Source: Streptomyces xanthophaeus (GTDB lineage Bacteria; Actinomycetota; Actinomycetes; Streptomycetales; Streptomycetaceae). Taken from it: a stretch of 64,000 nt of DNA. The stretch covers positions 124,001 to 188,000 of the forward strand of contig NZ_JOFT01000013.1 in the NCBI RefSeq assembly GCF_000725805.1, given 5' to 3'. Below are positions 1-9,107 of this stretch, piece after piece; the stretch's first letter is position 1, and the number at the start of each line of letters is the position of its first letter. A program made the position numbers and the translations under genes. The notes beneath the pieces are model-generated. The model searched no databases. It was not told the origin of the DNA and saw only the letters and a program-made list of their open reading frames with translations.

Positions 1-1492
1 CCTGGCGACGGGTCGGTACCGCGGCACCGGCCGGCAGTGTTCGGACGGCGACGGCCAGGACGCGCATGCCTTCCTGGGCGAGCTCCTCCGCCGCGTCGGC
101 CGCGGACCCCGAACCGCCTTCCAGGGTCTGCAACACCGTCTCCGGCGCTCCTTTGACGACGACGCGCAGACCGTGCACGCCAGCGGCGTGGACGACGGAC
201 ATCAGACGCAGCCGGGGGTCGAAGCGGAAAAGGGCCCGGCGCCCGGTGTCACGGCCTTCGAGGTCGACGGGTGCGGCGTGGGCAGCGGCACCTTCCACCA
301 GGGCCGTTTCCGTCGGGTCGCCGTGAAGTGCGCCTTCTTCGTCGCGGGTGACCGTGGTGCACAGCGCGCTGGTCCGCAGCAGCTCTCCGTCCCAGGGGCC
401 GGGCTCCCTTCCGTGCTCCGGCGTCCACACGGCTTGGAGTCGCATGCGGTTCTGGGTGAGGGTTCCGGTCTTGTCGGTGCAGATGACGTTGGTGGAGCCG
501 AGCGTCTCCACGGCGCTCAGGCGCTTGATCACCGCACCTTGGCGGGCGAGGCCGCGCACGCCGACGGCCAGGGCGAGGGTGATGGTCGGCAGCAGCCCCT
601 CGGGGACGTTGGCGACCAGCAGGCCGATCGCGAACGTCAGGGTGTCCGTCAGCGGCAGGCCCACGGCGACACCGGCCGCCAGGAACACGCCGCCCATGGC
701 GACCGCTACGGCGGCGATGAGCCAGGCAACCTTCTTGACCTGCTGTTCCAGGGGGCTGGGGTCGCGCAGGGTGCGCTGACTCAGTGCGGCGATGCGGCCG
801 AGTTCCGTGTGGTCTCCGGTGGCGAACACGATCGCCTGGGCCTGGCCCCCGGTGCAGACGGTGCCGCTGAACACGAGGTTGGGTTCCTGCAGCAGCGGCG
901 CCCCGACGAGTCCGGGGCCGGCGATGCGTTCGGCAGGGGTGGACTCCCCCGTCAGCATCGACAGGTCGGCCTCGATGCCACCCTCGGTCAGCCGTGCGTC
1001 GGCGGGAACCTTGGCGCCCTCTTCGAGAACGACCAGATCACCCGGCACCAGTCCTCTCGCCTCCACCGCCGAGGACCGGCCGTCGCGGATCACCAGCGCG
1101 TGCTCGGGCAGGTACTTCGCGAGAGTCTCCACCGCCTGTTCGGCCTGCCGCTCCTGGAGGAGCGCGAACGCCGCGTTGACGAGGACCACGGCGATGATGG
1201 CCCACCCGAGCACGGGAATGCCTGCGACGAACGCCAGCGCGGCAGCCGCCCAGAGCAGCATGGCCAGCGGGTGGACGAGCTGGCGGACCAGTTCACGCCC
1301 CAGCGAGGTCCGGGCCTTGCGGCGGACCTCGTTGGGACCGTAGACGGCAAGGCGGCGGGCTGCCTCGCGTGCGGAGAGTCCACTCGGCCCGGTGCCGAGC
1401 TCGCGCCTCAGGAGCGGCAACGGTTCGAGGGGGTCAGGGCTCGCGGGGAGCCCGCCCGCAGGGGACGGGGGCCGGGTCGCTGACTCAGTCAT
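1..1492 (-). CDS. Type II cation-transporting P-type ATPase, N-terminal part (cut by window edge)
   Basis: This membrane pump would couple ATP hydrolysis to cation transport. The visible 497 codons have an N-terminal cation-ATPase domain (about residues 20-85), two membrane hairpins, the actuator motif TGES near residue 180, the membrane motif VPEGL near 297 and the phosphorylation motif DKTGTLT near 339. VPEGL is typical of Ca2+ and Na+/K+ type pumps (family knowledge), so this is not a heavy-metal P1B pump. The ion cannot be told, because membrane helices 5-6 and beyond lie outside the window. The ATG overlaps the stop of the Rv1733c-type gene by 8 bases, so translation is probably coupled. 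In M. tuberculosis the comparable pump CtpF belongs to the dormancy regulon. Confidence 0.9.
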   Translation of the reverse strand, partial: MTESATRPPSPAGGLPASPDPLEPLPLLRRELGTGPSGLSAREAARRLAVYGPNEVRRKARTSLGRELVRQLVHPLAMLLWAAAALAFVAGIPVLGWAIIAVVLVNAAFALLQERQAEQAVETLAKYLPEHALVIRDGRSSAVEARGLVPGDLVVLEEGAKVPADARLTEGGIEADLSMLTGESTPAERIAGPGLVGAPLLQEPNLVFSGTVCTGGQAQAIVFATGDHTELGRIAALSQRTLRDPSPLEQQVKKVAWLIAAVAVAMGGVFLAAGVAVGLPLTDTLTFAIGLLVANVPEGLLPTITLALAVGVRGLARQGAVIKRLSAVETLGSTNVICTDKTGTLTQNRMRLQAVWTPEHGREPGPWDGELLRTSALCTTVTRDEEGALHGDPTETALVEGAAAHAAPVDLEGRDTGRRALFRFDPRLRLMSVVHAAGVHGLRVVVKGAPETVLQTLEGGSGSAADAAEELAQEGMRVLAVAVRTLPAGAAVPTRRQ

Positions 1493-2141
1493 TGCCAGGT
1501 CCCTGTCCGCGCCGCAGCCTGCCGGACCAGCGCGGCTCCACGGCCTCCCACTCGTCCTCCCACTGGGCCAGGGTGCGGGTCTCGACGAGCAGCAGACGAA
1601 GGCGGACCACTGCCCCCGAGACCAGGACGAGCAGCCCGAGGGCTCCGGCCCCCGCCGCTGCGGCCGTCAACGCGCGCTGCGCTTCGGACGAAGGGGCCTG
1701 CGCTTCCGTGCCCGCGTCATCGACCCAGAGCGTGACCGGCCTGCCTGCCGATGTGCCGAGCGGGACGGGTACCGTACCGGCGTGCTGGTGAGCGGGCGGG
1801 TACTCCCAGACGGCTGGAGCAACCGCCCGCAAGTTGCCGCCGGAGCGGCTGGAGACCGCGCGCTCCGCGGGGCCGACCGTCGTCGCCTCGATCTGGTGCC
1901 GGTGGCGGGCCGTTTCCCCGGCAGTGCGGCTCTCGGAGTCCCAGACGGCCGTCGTGACGACGACGCCGCAGAGCACGGCGATCAGGAAGGACAGTGCGAA
2001 GACGGCGTTCCAGCGGCGCCGGGTCCGGTCGGCCGGCCGACGCAGCTCGTTCGGACGTCCGTCGAACAGCCGACGTACCCGGCCGGCTCTCGCCGGACGC
2101 GATCGCGTGGGCCCGTCTCCGGGCGGGCCGGCCTCGGACAT
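1485..2141 (-). CDS. Rv1733c-family two-pass membrane protein
   Basis: This 218-residue protein belongs to the actinobacterial Rv1733c family, whose function is unknown; the M. tuberculosis member is a DosR-regulon antigen. It has an Arg-rich cytoplasmic head (residues 1-45), a first membrane segment near 46-70, an extracytoplasmic middle portion of about 90 residues, a second membrane segment near 150-178, and a cytoplasmic tail with the conserved WEDEWEAVEPRW element. The ATG at 2141 follows a GGAGGTG ribosome site at 7 bases; the frame extends further upstream only as out-of-frame overlap with the flavodoxin. It is the middle gene of a flavodoxin - Rv1733c-type - cation ATPase operon. Confidence 0.85.
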   Translation of the reverse strand: MSEAGPPGDGPTRSRPARAGRVRRLFDGRPNELRRPADRTRRRWNAVFALSFLIAVLCGVVVTTAVWDSESRTAGETARHRHQIEATTVGPAERAVSSRSGGNLRAVAPAVWEYPPAHQHAGTVPVPLGTSAGRPVTLWVDDAGTEAQAPSSEAQRALTAAAAGAGALGLLVLVSGAVVRLRLLLVETRTLAQWEDEWEAVEPRWSGRLRRGQGPGND

Positions 2142-2175
2142 CGTGCACCTCCGCGCTCTGGTCCTGTCCAGCCGC

Positions 2176-2679
2176 TCAGCGGGGAGCGGCGAGTTCGGCG
2201 CTGATGTGGTGGGCCCACGTCCGGATCCGCTCGGGATTGCGGAAGTCCCCGCCCTTCCCCGCACGGACCATGGCCCGGGCGATGAACCCGGGCGTACGGG
2301 AGGTGAGGCTGCCGCCGAAGGTGACGTGCTCGCGTGCGCCGAGGCGCTCCATCTCCCGGGCCACCGCGGGCACCGGCGCGATGTCGTGCCGCTCGGCGGA
2401 GCTGTCGACGGGGCCGCTGCTGAACAGGTACACCGGGCGGTGCTTGAGGAGGTGCTCGTTGCGTTCGGCGCAACGCTTGGCCTTGCCGCTCCAGTGCCCG
2501 GCGTACAGGGCGCCGCCGAGCACCACGGCGTCGTACCCGCGCACGTCGTCCACGTCGTCGGCGGGGACCACGACGGCGTCGAGGCCGTCCTCACGCAGGG
2601 TCCTGCCGATCTCGGAAGCGATTCCGGCGGTCGCACCGTGCTTGGTTCCGTAGGCGACCAGGACGCGCTTGGAAGTCAT
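2176..2679 (-). CDS. Flavodoxin-domain protein (HemG-like)
   Basis: This 167-residue FMN-binding flavodoxin fold probably carries electrons; the family also includes HemG-type protoporphyrinogen oxidases. The phosphate-binding loop YGTKHGATAGIA lies near residues 10-21, the second flavin loop LGGALYAGHW near 54-63, and FSSGPVD near 86. The length is normal. It is the first gene of a three-gene operon ending in the cation ATPase, with 34 bases to the next start. A tandem palindrome about 100 bases upstream (2772-2807) probably drives it. No partner is evident from sequence alone. Confidence 0.85.
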   Translation of the reverse strand: MTSKRVLVAYGTKHGATAGIASEIGRTLREDGLDAVVVPADDVDDVRGYDAVVLGGALYAGHWSGKAKRCAERNEHLLKHRPVYLFSSGPVDSSAERHDIAPVPAVAREMERLGAREHVTFGGSLTSRTPGFIARAMVRAGKGGDFRNPERIRTWAHHISAELAAPR

Positions 2680-2739
2680 GGCGACTCTCCGTTGCTCTCT
2701 GTTGTGGTGCGCTTGAGCGCCTTCACGTGGTGTCTTCCT

Positions 2740-4863
2740 TCACTGTCGTGAGGGGGACGGCTGCTCCGCTTGGGGCCATCGGGTCCCGGATGGGGCCGTT
2801 CGGCCCTCCCCGTACCGGGCCGGTTGCGCGGCGGCCACGTGCTGCTTGACCGCGGCGAAGCTGTCCGGGGCGACGGAGATGGAGTCGATACCGGCGCCCA
2901 GGACCCGGTCGGCTTCTTCGAGGGTGCGGCAGAAGGGGATCATGATGATGACGTTGGTGAGGCCCATCTCGTCGCGGACCCGGCGCAGCGCCCGGCATTC
3001 GAGGGCGAATCCTTCCCGGTATCCGTCGCTGTAGTAGCGGCTCGCACCCCGCCAGCCGATCATCGGGTTGGCCTCGACCGGCTCGAACGGACGGCCGCCG
3101 AGGAGGCGTGCGTACTCGTTGGTCTTGAAGTCGCTGGTCCGTACGACGACGGGAGCGGGCCACCGGGAGGCGGCGATCCGGGCGATGCCGTACGCCAGGC
3201 GGTCCGTGAAGTAACGGGTGCGGTCGAGGTAGCCCTCGGTGAGCTGGTCGACGGCGCAGCGGTCGGCGTGGTCCAGGCGTTCGGGATGCAGCAGGGCCAT
3301 GGGGTGGACCTTGACCTGGTGCGCCACGATGAACTCCAGCCGGGCCAGTCCGACGCCGTCGGCCGGCAGGCGCCACCATCGGAAGGCGGCGGAGGGGTCG
3401 GCGAGGTTGAGCATGATGTGCGTCAGGGTGGAGGGAATGCCGGCGAGGTCGGTCTCGGTCTCCTCGTAGGCGAGCAGCCCGGCGTGGACCTTGCCGCGTC
3501 CGCCCTCGGCGCAGGAGACGGTCACCTTCTGTCCGTCGTGCAGGACGTGAGTCGCCCGCCCGGTGCCGACGACGGCGGGGACGCCGAGTTCACGGCTGAC
3601 GATCGCTGCGTGCGAGGTGCGGCCGCCGTGGTCGGTGACGATGGCGGAGGCACGCTTCATGCTCGGTTCCCAGTCCGGGTCGGTGATGCCGGTGACGAGC
3701 ACCCCGCCGGACGGGAAGCGGTCGAGGTCGACGGGCCAGTCCAGGAGGACGACCGGTCCGCTGCCGATGGCCTCGCCCACGGCGGTGCCGTCCACGAGAG
3801 GTGTACCGGGCAGGGCCGTCAGGCGGCAGCGGCGCAGGGTGGAGGCGGCGCGGCGGGACTGTACGGTCTCGGGCCGGGCCTGCACGATCCACAGGTCTCC
3901 GGTGAGGCCGTCCTTGGCCCATTCCAGGTCCATGGGGCAGCCGTAGTGCCCTTCGACGGTCAGTGCCCAGTCAGCGAGGAGCCGGACCTCGGTGTCGGTC
4001 AGGACCCTTTGCGAGCGCTCCTCGGGGCTGGTGTCGACGGTCCGGGTCAGTCCGTGCTCCGCGTAGACCGCCTTCCGCCGCTTCGCTCCGACGCGCACGT
4101 CGATCAGCGGGTCCAGCTCCGGGTCCTTCAGGCCGGGCTTGAAGACGGTGTACTCGTCGGGGTCGACCTGCCCGCTGACGACCGTCTCACCGAGCCCGAA
4201 CGCCGCGCTGATGACGATGACCTCGGGGAATCCGCTCTCGGGGTCGAGGGTGAAGATCACGCCGGCGCCGGCGAGATCCGAGCGGACCATGGTCTGGACG
4301 CCGACCGAGAGGGCGACCTGGAGGTGGTCGAAGCCCATCCGCTCCCGGTAGTCGATGGCGCGGTCGGTGTAGAGGGACGCGTAGCAGCGGTGCACGGACT
4401 CCAGCAGCCGGGCGGCCCCGCGCACGTTGAGGTAGGTCTCCTGCTGGCCGGCGAAGCTCGCCTCCGGCAGGTCCTCGGCGGTGGCGCTGCTGCGTACGGC
4501 GACCTCCGGATCCGCGCGGCCTTCGTCGCGTCCCAGCTGCTCGTACGCGGAGACGATCTCGGCCCGCAGCTCCGGGGGCAGCGGCTCGGCGAGGGTCATC
4601 GACCGGATCGCGGCCCCGACCTCGTCGAGCGCGGCGCCTTCGCGCAGGCGCGCGATCTGTTCCTCGATCCGCCCGCGCAGTCCGTGTCCGTCCAGCAGCT
4701 CTCCGTACGCGTCGGCGGTCGTGGCGAACCCCGGGGGGACGCGCACACCGGCACCGGCCAGGTGGGCGGTCATCTCCCCCAGGGAGGCGTTCTTGCCCCC
4801 GACACTGCCGACGTCCTGTCGGCCGAGTTCCGCGAACGCGATGACGTGCCGTGTGCGTGCCAT
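2740..4863 (-). pseudogene. ppsA: Phosphoenolpyruvate synthase-like protein with an in-frame catalytic deletion
   Basis: PEP synthase makes PEP from pyruvate and ATP. Residues 1-330 form the ATP-grasp domain (GGKNASLGEM, VRSSATAEDLPEASFAG). The swivelling domain carries the phospho-His motif GGRTSHAAIVSREL near residue 416. The PEP/pyruvate barrel starts normally (MIPFCRTLEEADRVL) but jumps near residue 652 straight to GAGIDSISVAPDS. About 85 residues seen in other family members are missing, including the GSNDLTQ element and the loop with the catalytic Cys (GICGQAPSD). The total is 707 residues against about 790 usually. The last 25 or so residues run through the palindromes upstream of the flavodoxin. 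The frame stays open, so a protein may be made, but PEP synthesis should be lost. The ATG has a GGAGG site. Confidence 0.8.
2772..2807. promoter_or_regulatory. Tandem GGGGCC-type palindromes upstream of the flavodoxin operon
   Basis: GGGGCCATCGGGTCCC (2772-2787) and GGGGCCGTTCGGCCCT (2792-2807) are imperfect inverted repeats exactly 20 bases apart, two helical turns. They lie about 95-130 bases upstream of the flavodoxin start. The same pattern recurs elsewhere in the island. A DevR/OsdR-type response regulator is the likely binder (inference). Confidence 0.5.
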
Positions 4864-4877
4864 GACGGCCTCCGGAC

Positions 4878-4973
4878 TCAGTACGGGAGCGGGCGGCCGG
4901 ACGGCGTGCGGAGGTCCAGCGGCGCGGGCCTGTGGGGCTGCTTCTGGTGGGGCTGGATCCGGATGCGCTGCAT
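4878..4973 (-). CDS. Small ORF (31 aa) directly upstream of the PEP-synthase-like gene
   Basis: This 31-codon frame encodes a basic, Pro- and Gln-rich peptide (begins MQRIRIQPHQKQPH). It has a good ribosome site (GAAGAGGTGG) and ends 14 bases before the PEP-synthase start. It could be an expressed peptide, a leader ORF affecting the downstream gene, or chance. No family is recognised. A longer in-frame ATG exists at 5012 (44 aa) but has a poorer ribosome site. Confidence 0.35.
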   Translation of the reverse strand: MQRIRIQPHQKQPHRPAPLDLRTPSGRPLPY

Positions 4974-5272
4974 CGTGGCCACCTCTTCGGAAAACGGAGC
5001 CTGGATCGACATCCGGATTCCACGGTCACACCTGGAGGTGGCTGCGCCGCAGTGCCGAGTGGGACAGCGGCGAGGGGCGGACCGGTCCGTATCTCGCAGG
5101 GGCCGACCTGCCCATGGCGGGCCGGGCAGGGGACCGCAAGTCTCATGCCCGACATGCGCAGGCCGTGCAGGCGGCGGCAAGTCCGAGACGACCACCGCCG
5201 ACGTCTACGAGGCGACGATGGCGGTGCCGTGCCCGCGAGAGGGTGTGTGCGCTCCTGAACGGTGTTCACTGG
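4974..5272. promoter_or_regulatory. Promoter region of the PEP-synthase-like gene with several GGACC/GGGCC palindromes
   Basis: This gene-free stretch holds CGGACCGGTCCG (5078-5089, perfect), then GGGGCCGACCTGCCC (5099-5113) about 21 bases on, and a weaker GGGCC/GGACC pair near 5119-5134. The spacing matches the tandem pairs elsewhere in the island. Nothing else is recognised here. Confidence 0.45.
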
Positions 5273-7675
5273 TCAGCCGGCTTCCATGTGGAACCACCTC
5301 TGCCGACCTGCGGGCAGGTCCGCAGTCACGCCGTCGGGCAGGCACAGGGGAAGGGGAGACGCTGTTCGGGATGAGGGGACCTCGATGCCCAGCTTTCCTG
5401 GGAGGAACCGAATATGAATGCCGCGGTGACCCAGGCAGTCGACGGTGAAGGAGCAGCGCGGGACCTCCCGGAGCGGGACGGGGTCGATACGCAGTCCGTC
5501 GGGGCCGGCTTCGAGCCCCACGATGCCCCGTTCGATGAGGTCGAGGGTGCCGGCCATCGCTCCGAGGTGGATGCCTTCGCCGGTGGTGCCGCCCTGGATG
5601 TCCATCACGTCGCCGAGCAGGGCTTCCTCGCAGTACCGCCAGGCGTCGGGGCCCTTGTGGCGGGCCAGGACCCAGCCGTGGACGAGACTGCTGAGCGTCG
5701 AACCGTGGCTCGTGCGCTGCAAGTAGTACGCGACGGTCGCCCGCCAGAGGTCATCGTCGAGCCGGTAGCCGAGCCGGGCGAAGATGCCGTGCAGCTCGTC
5801 GGGGCGGAAGAGGTAGCCGAGCATGAGGGTGTCGGCCTGCTTGGACGCCTGGTAACGGTTGACCGTGTCGTCCTCGGACTCCAGGATCCGGTCCAAGCGG
5901 CGGATGTCCCCGTAGCGGGCGCGATAGGCGTCCCAATCCAGCTCGGCCAGATCACCGTAGCCCTCGAACTGGCTGATGACATCGCCGTGCAAGGGGACGT
6001 GGAGACGGCGCGACACGTCCTCCCAGCGGTTCAACGCCTCTGCATCGACGTCCAGTTGTTGCTCAAGTTGACGCATGCGCGTCCTCGGCAGCTCTGCGGC
6101 CAGCTCAAGTGCGCGGGCCAGCACCCATGCGGCGGTCACGTTCGTGTAGGCGTTGTCGTCTATCCCCGGAGTTGCGGCCCCGGGGTAGGCGTCGTGATAT
6201 TCGTCCGGGCCCACGACCCCGCGGATCCGGTAGCGCCCCCGGTCGGTGTCATAGTCGGCGGCCGCTCCCCAGTAGCGGGCGATGCTCATGAGCAGTTCGG
6301 CGCCGGGTCCGTACAGGAAGCCGGTGTCACCGGTGGTCTGCGCATAGCGCCAGACGTTCCAGGCGATCGCGGAGCCCACATGGCGCTGGAGGTGGGAGTG
6401 GTCCGGGAGCCAGCGGCCGGAGCGCGGATTGAGGTGCAACGTCTGCGTTTCCTCGCGCCCCGAACGGGCGCTCTGCCAGGGGAACATCGCGCCCGGCCGC
6501 CCGGCCCGCCGCGCTGCGGCACGGGCCGCGGGCAGGCGCCGGTGGCGGTACATGAGCACCGCGCGTGCCACCTCGGGGAGGTGCAGGGTGAGGTAGGGGG
6601 TGACGAACAGCTCGTCCCAGAAGACGTGACCCCGGTATGCCTCTCCGTGCAGGCCTCTGGCGGGTACGCCAACGTCGAGCTCCGCCGTGTGCGGGGAGAG
6701 GGTCTGCAGGACGTGGAAGGCGTGGAGGCGCAGGATCCGGCCGGCCTCACCGGGCACCTTTACCTCGCCTCGGCTCCACAGGTCTTCCCAGGCGGCCTGG
6801 TGGCCGGCGAGCGCGGTCGCGAAGTCCGGTGCGTGCGTGACGTGTTCGACCGCAGACGTGAGCGGATCGCCCGCGGGTCGATCCAGCGAGCTGTAAAGGG
6901 CGGCTGCCTTGAGGACGACGACGGGACGTCCGCGGGAGATCGGCAACCGGAAGGTCTGCGCGGTCGCCGGCTCCGTGCAGCTCTGGTCCATGGCGGCCAG
7001 GGGGCGGGAGGATGTGCGAACCGCGATGCCGATCCGGGTGCGGAGCGATGTGGTCTCGCAGGAGAGCCAGGCGATGCCGTCCGCGCCGACGCCGGTGCGG
7101 TGGCCCGTGAGGTGGCGCCCGTCGAGGGCCCGGTACCGCGCGACGCCGGCATTGGTGACGTCACCGTCCAGTACGGACTGGATCTCGATGGTTCCGCGCC
7201 ATCCGGACGCGCGGAAGGTGCTCTGCTGAGCGGCGAGGTAGGGGTCCGCCATGGACACGAGCCGGGTGTGGGTGACGCCGAGCCGACGGCCGTGGCCGTC
7301 CTGGAACAGCATGCGGCGGGTGAGGGTCCCCGCGTGCAGGTCCAGGACGGCGCGGTGGTGGCGCAGGCTCGGGTGGTCGGGAGTGAGCCACTCCCCCGCC
7401 GGCCCGTCCTGCGGCAGGCAGCGGTAGCGCAAGCGGGTCCAGTCGGGGAGGTTGACCATGTCCTCGTTGCCGACCTGCTTGCCGGCGACCTGCGAGGGGA
7501 GCCAGTTGTAGCAGCCCGCCGCGTAGGTGCCGGGATAGTGCACGGCGTCGGCGGGTGATTCGGGGGCGGCTCCGCGCGTGGCGAACCGGCCGTTCCCCAG
7601 CGTGCACAGGGCCTCGACGACCCGCTCCGTCTTCGGGTCGTAGCGGTCGAAGGTCCAGGTCCACGCGGTGTTCAC
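5273..7675 (-). CDS. Glycoside hydrolase family 65 phosphorylase (kojibiose/trehalose/maltose phosphorylase type)
   Basis: GH65 enzymes phosphorolyse alpha-glucosides to beta-glucose-1-phosphate in the cytoplasm; the exact disaccharide cannot be read from sequence. The 800 residues comprise an N-terminal beta-sandwich (about 1-270), an (alpha/alpha)6 barrel (about 310-700) with the FWDELF motif and the catalytic-acid motif VVGPDEYHD near residue 490, the phosphate-loop-like TSHGSTLS, and a C-terminal jelly roll. The GTG start at 7675 overlaps the HAD-phosphatase stop by 4 bases (GTGA). A beta-phosphoglucomutase-like partner directly upstream fits: it could convert the beta-glucose-1-phosphate to glucose-6-phosphate. 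In M. tuberculosis Rv2006 similar HAD and GH65 modules are fused in one DosR-regulon protein (from memory). Confidence 0.88.
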   Translation of the reverse strand: MNTAWTWTFDRYDPKTERVVEALCTLGNGRFATRGAAPESPADAVHYPGTYAAGCYNWLPSQVAGKQVGNEDMVNLPDWTRLRYRCLPQDGPAGEWLTPDHPSLRHHRAVLDLHAGTLTRRMLFQDGHGRRLGVTHTRLVSMADPYLAAQQSTFRASGWRGTIEIQSVLDGDVTNAGVARYRALDGRHLTGHRTGVGADGIAWLSCETTSLRTRIGIAVRTSSRPLAAMDQSCTEPATAQTFRLPISRGRPVVVLKAAALYSSLDRPAGDPLTSAVEHVTHAPDFATALAGHQAAWEDLWSRGEVKVPGEAGRILRLHAFHVLQTLSPHTAELDVGVPARGLHGEAYRGHVFWDELFVTPYLTLHLPEVARAVLMYRHRRLPAARAAARRAGRPGAMFPWQSARSGREETQTLHLNPRSGRWLPDHSHLQRHVGSAIAWNVWRYAQTTGDTGFLYGPGAELLMSIARYWGAAADYDTDRGRYRIRGVVGPDEYHDAYPGAATPGIDDNAYTNVTAAWVLARALELAAELPRTRMRQLEQQLDVDAEALNRWEDVSRRLHVPLHGDVISQFEGYGDLAELDWDAYRARYGDIRRLDRILESEDDTVNRYQASKQADTLMLGYLFRPDELHGIFARLGYRLDDDLWRATVAYYLQRTSHGSTLSSLVHGWVLARHKGPDAWRYCEEALLGDVMDIQGGTTGEGIHLGAMAGTLDLIERGIVGLEAGPDGLRIDPVPLREVPRCSFTVDCLGHRGIHIRFLPGKLGIEVPSSRTASPLPLCLPDGVTADLPAGRQRWFHMEAG

Positions 7676-8430
7676 GGCCGCGCTCCGGCAACGGTGCCGA
7701 CGACGGCGGTGAGGTCAGGGAGCACGACATCCGCGCCGCGATCCCGCATGGCCTCTGCGGCGGACATGCCGCCGGACCGGTCGAGGCCGATCACCAGGCC
7801 GAAGTGACCGCGTCGGCCCGCCTCCACCCCGGCCAGAGCGTCTTCGACCATCGCCGCGTCGGCGGGGTCCACGTGCAGCCGGCGTACCGCTTCCAGGAAC
7901 AGGGCTGGGTCCGGCTTGCCCGCCAGGGTCAGCCGGTCGGCGTCCGTGCCGTCCACGAGCACGTCGACGAGGGGGGTGATCGCGGCGCACTCCAGCAAGG
8001 GCCGGGCATGTCTGGATGCCGACACCGCGGCGCACCGCATCCCCTGGGCGCGCAGCGCTTCGAGTGCGGGCCGGACTTCCGGGAACGCCTCGACGGCTCC
8101 GGCCTGAAGCGCTTGGGTGAACGCGCGCTCCTTCCGGGCGGCGACCGCCCACGCCGTACCGCACCCCGGCGGTTCCGCGGCGTCACCCGGCGGCAGTTCG
8201 ATGCCGCGCGCGCTCAGGAAGGCGAGGGCGCCGTCGAGACGGGGTTTGCCGTCCACCAGCTCCCGGTATTCCCGCTGGGCGTCGAAGGGAGGCTGCGCTG
8301 CGTGGCCGGCGGCTGCCGCCCAGGTGTCGAGGCAGCCGTCGAAAGCGGACTTCCACGCAGCAGCGTGCAGCGCGGCGGAGTCGAGGAGGACGCCGTCGGT
8401 GTCCAGGACGACGGCGCGCAGCGTGCTCAC
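7672..8430 (-). CDS. HAD-family phosphatase / beta-phosphoglucomutase-like protein
   Basis: The 252-residue HAD hydrolase has the nucleophile motif LDTDGVLLDS (Asp10, Asp12), a helical cap (about 20-110), the second HAD motif SASRHAR, a Lys in AGKPDPALF and the acidic motif MVEDALAGVEAG. These match beta-phosphoglucomutases and related sugar-phosphate phosphatases. The GTG start at 8430 was chosen because it overlaps the stop of the upstream PNPOx gene by GTGA and sits just before the conserved N-terminus; the open frame continues about 120 codons upstream as a shadow of that gene. It is coupled at both ends (4-base overlaps) between the HTH-PNPOx regulator and the GH65 phosphorylase. Confidence 0.87.
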   Translation of the reverse strand: MSTLRAVVLDTDGVLLDSAALHAAAWKSAFDGCLDTWAAAAGHAAQPPFDAQREYRELVDGKPRLDGALAFLSARGIELPPGDAAEPPGCGTAWAVAARKERAFTQALQAGAVEAFPEVRPALEALRAQGMRCAAVSASRHARPLLECAAITPLVDVLVDGTDADRLTLAGKPDPALFLEAVRRLHVDPADAAMVEDALAGVEAGRRGHFGLVIGLDRSGGMSAAEAMRDRGADVVLPDLTAVVGTVAGARP

Positions 8431-9107
8431 TGCCGGATCACCCGGCGCCCGGTGATCCGGATCTCGGTGACCTTCATCCAGTGGGTCCGCGGACCGCCGG
8501 CCCAGGGCAGCGAGTACGAGACGGCCTCGAGCCGGCCGAGCTCCTCCGCATCGGTGACGCCTTCTGCCTCGCCCACGGCCATGACGCTCCAGCCCAGGCG
8601 CGTGACGTCGTCGATACGGTCGACTTCGAAGGCCACTTCCGTCCCGGCCGCCCCCGCGAGCACCGCGTCGACCGAGGTCCTGAAGGCGATGTCGCGGCCC
8701 GCCACTACGTAATTGACCGGGAAGATCGCCGGGCCGTCCGGGGTGAAGACGGCGATCCTGCCGACGCCGTGCGTGGAAAGCAGCCGCCGGCACTCGCCGT
8801 CGGACAACTCGACCAGCTCGGCGTCCCGGACGGCCGTTCCTCTGCCGGGTGGGTACTCCGTCGTCGCGCCGGAGAGTGCCGCCGTGGTCGTCCCCAGCGC
8901 GTCGGCGAGACGCAGGAGGGAGCCGGTCGCCGGGGCTGCCGCGTGTTCCTCCAGGTAGGTGATGTACGCGCCGTCGGCCCCGCAGCGCTCACCCAGTTGG
9001 TCCCGGGTGAGGCCGAGTTCCTCACGGCGCATGGCGATCCGCCGTCCGAGGTCCGTGCGTCCGGCCGGCGCCTGCGCGGCGCCCGGCCTGTGCTGGGTAC
9101 TGCTCAT
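8427..9107 (-). CDS. HTH (XRE-type) - pyridoxamine 5'-phosphate oxidase-like fusion protein
   Basis: The 226-residue protein has an N-terminal helix-turn-helix (about 18-75: LGRRIAMRREELGLTRDQLG, YITYLEE, LLRLADALGTT) and a C-terminal split-barrel flavin-binding domain (about 95-226: GRIAVFTPDGPAIFPVNYVV, GWSVMAVGEAEGV). Split-barrel proteins of this type bind FMN or F420, so a redox-sensing DNA-binding role is plausible (inference). The ATG at 9107 has GAGGACGTGAAGACG upstream. The open frame continues into the alcohol-dehydrogenase remnant upstream without a stop, so a longer 338-residue fusion starting at 9443 or 9425 is possible. The gene heads a coupled operon with the HAD phosphatase and GH65. 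Confidence 0.85.
   Translation of the reverse strand: MSSTQHRPGAAQAPAGRTDLGRRIAMRREELGLTRDQLGERCGADGAYITYLEEHAAAPATGSLLRLADALGTTTAALSGATTEYPPGRGTAVRDAELVELSDGECRRLLSTHGVGRIAVFTPDGPAIFPVNYVVAGRDIAFRTSVDAVLAGAAGTEVAFEVDRIDDVTRLGWSVMAVGEAEGVTDAEELGRLEAVSYSLPWAGGPRTHWMKVTEIRITGRRVIRQ

Noticed and set aside
2770..5448. Long plus-strand open frame over the PEP-synthase-like gene.
   Set aside because: It mirrors the high-GC third positions of the leftward gene and shows no domain features.
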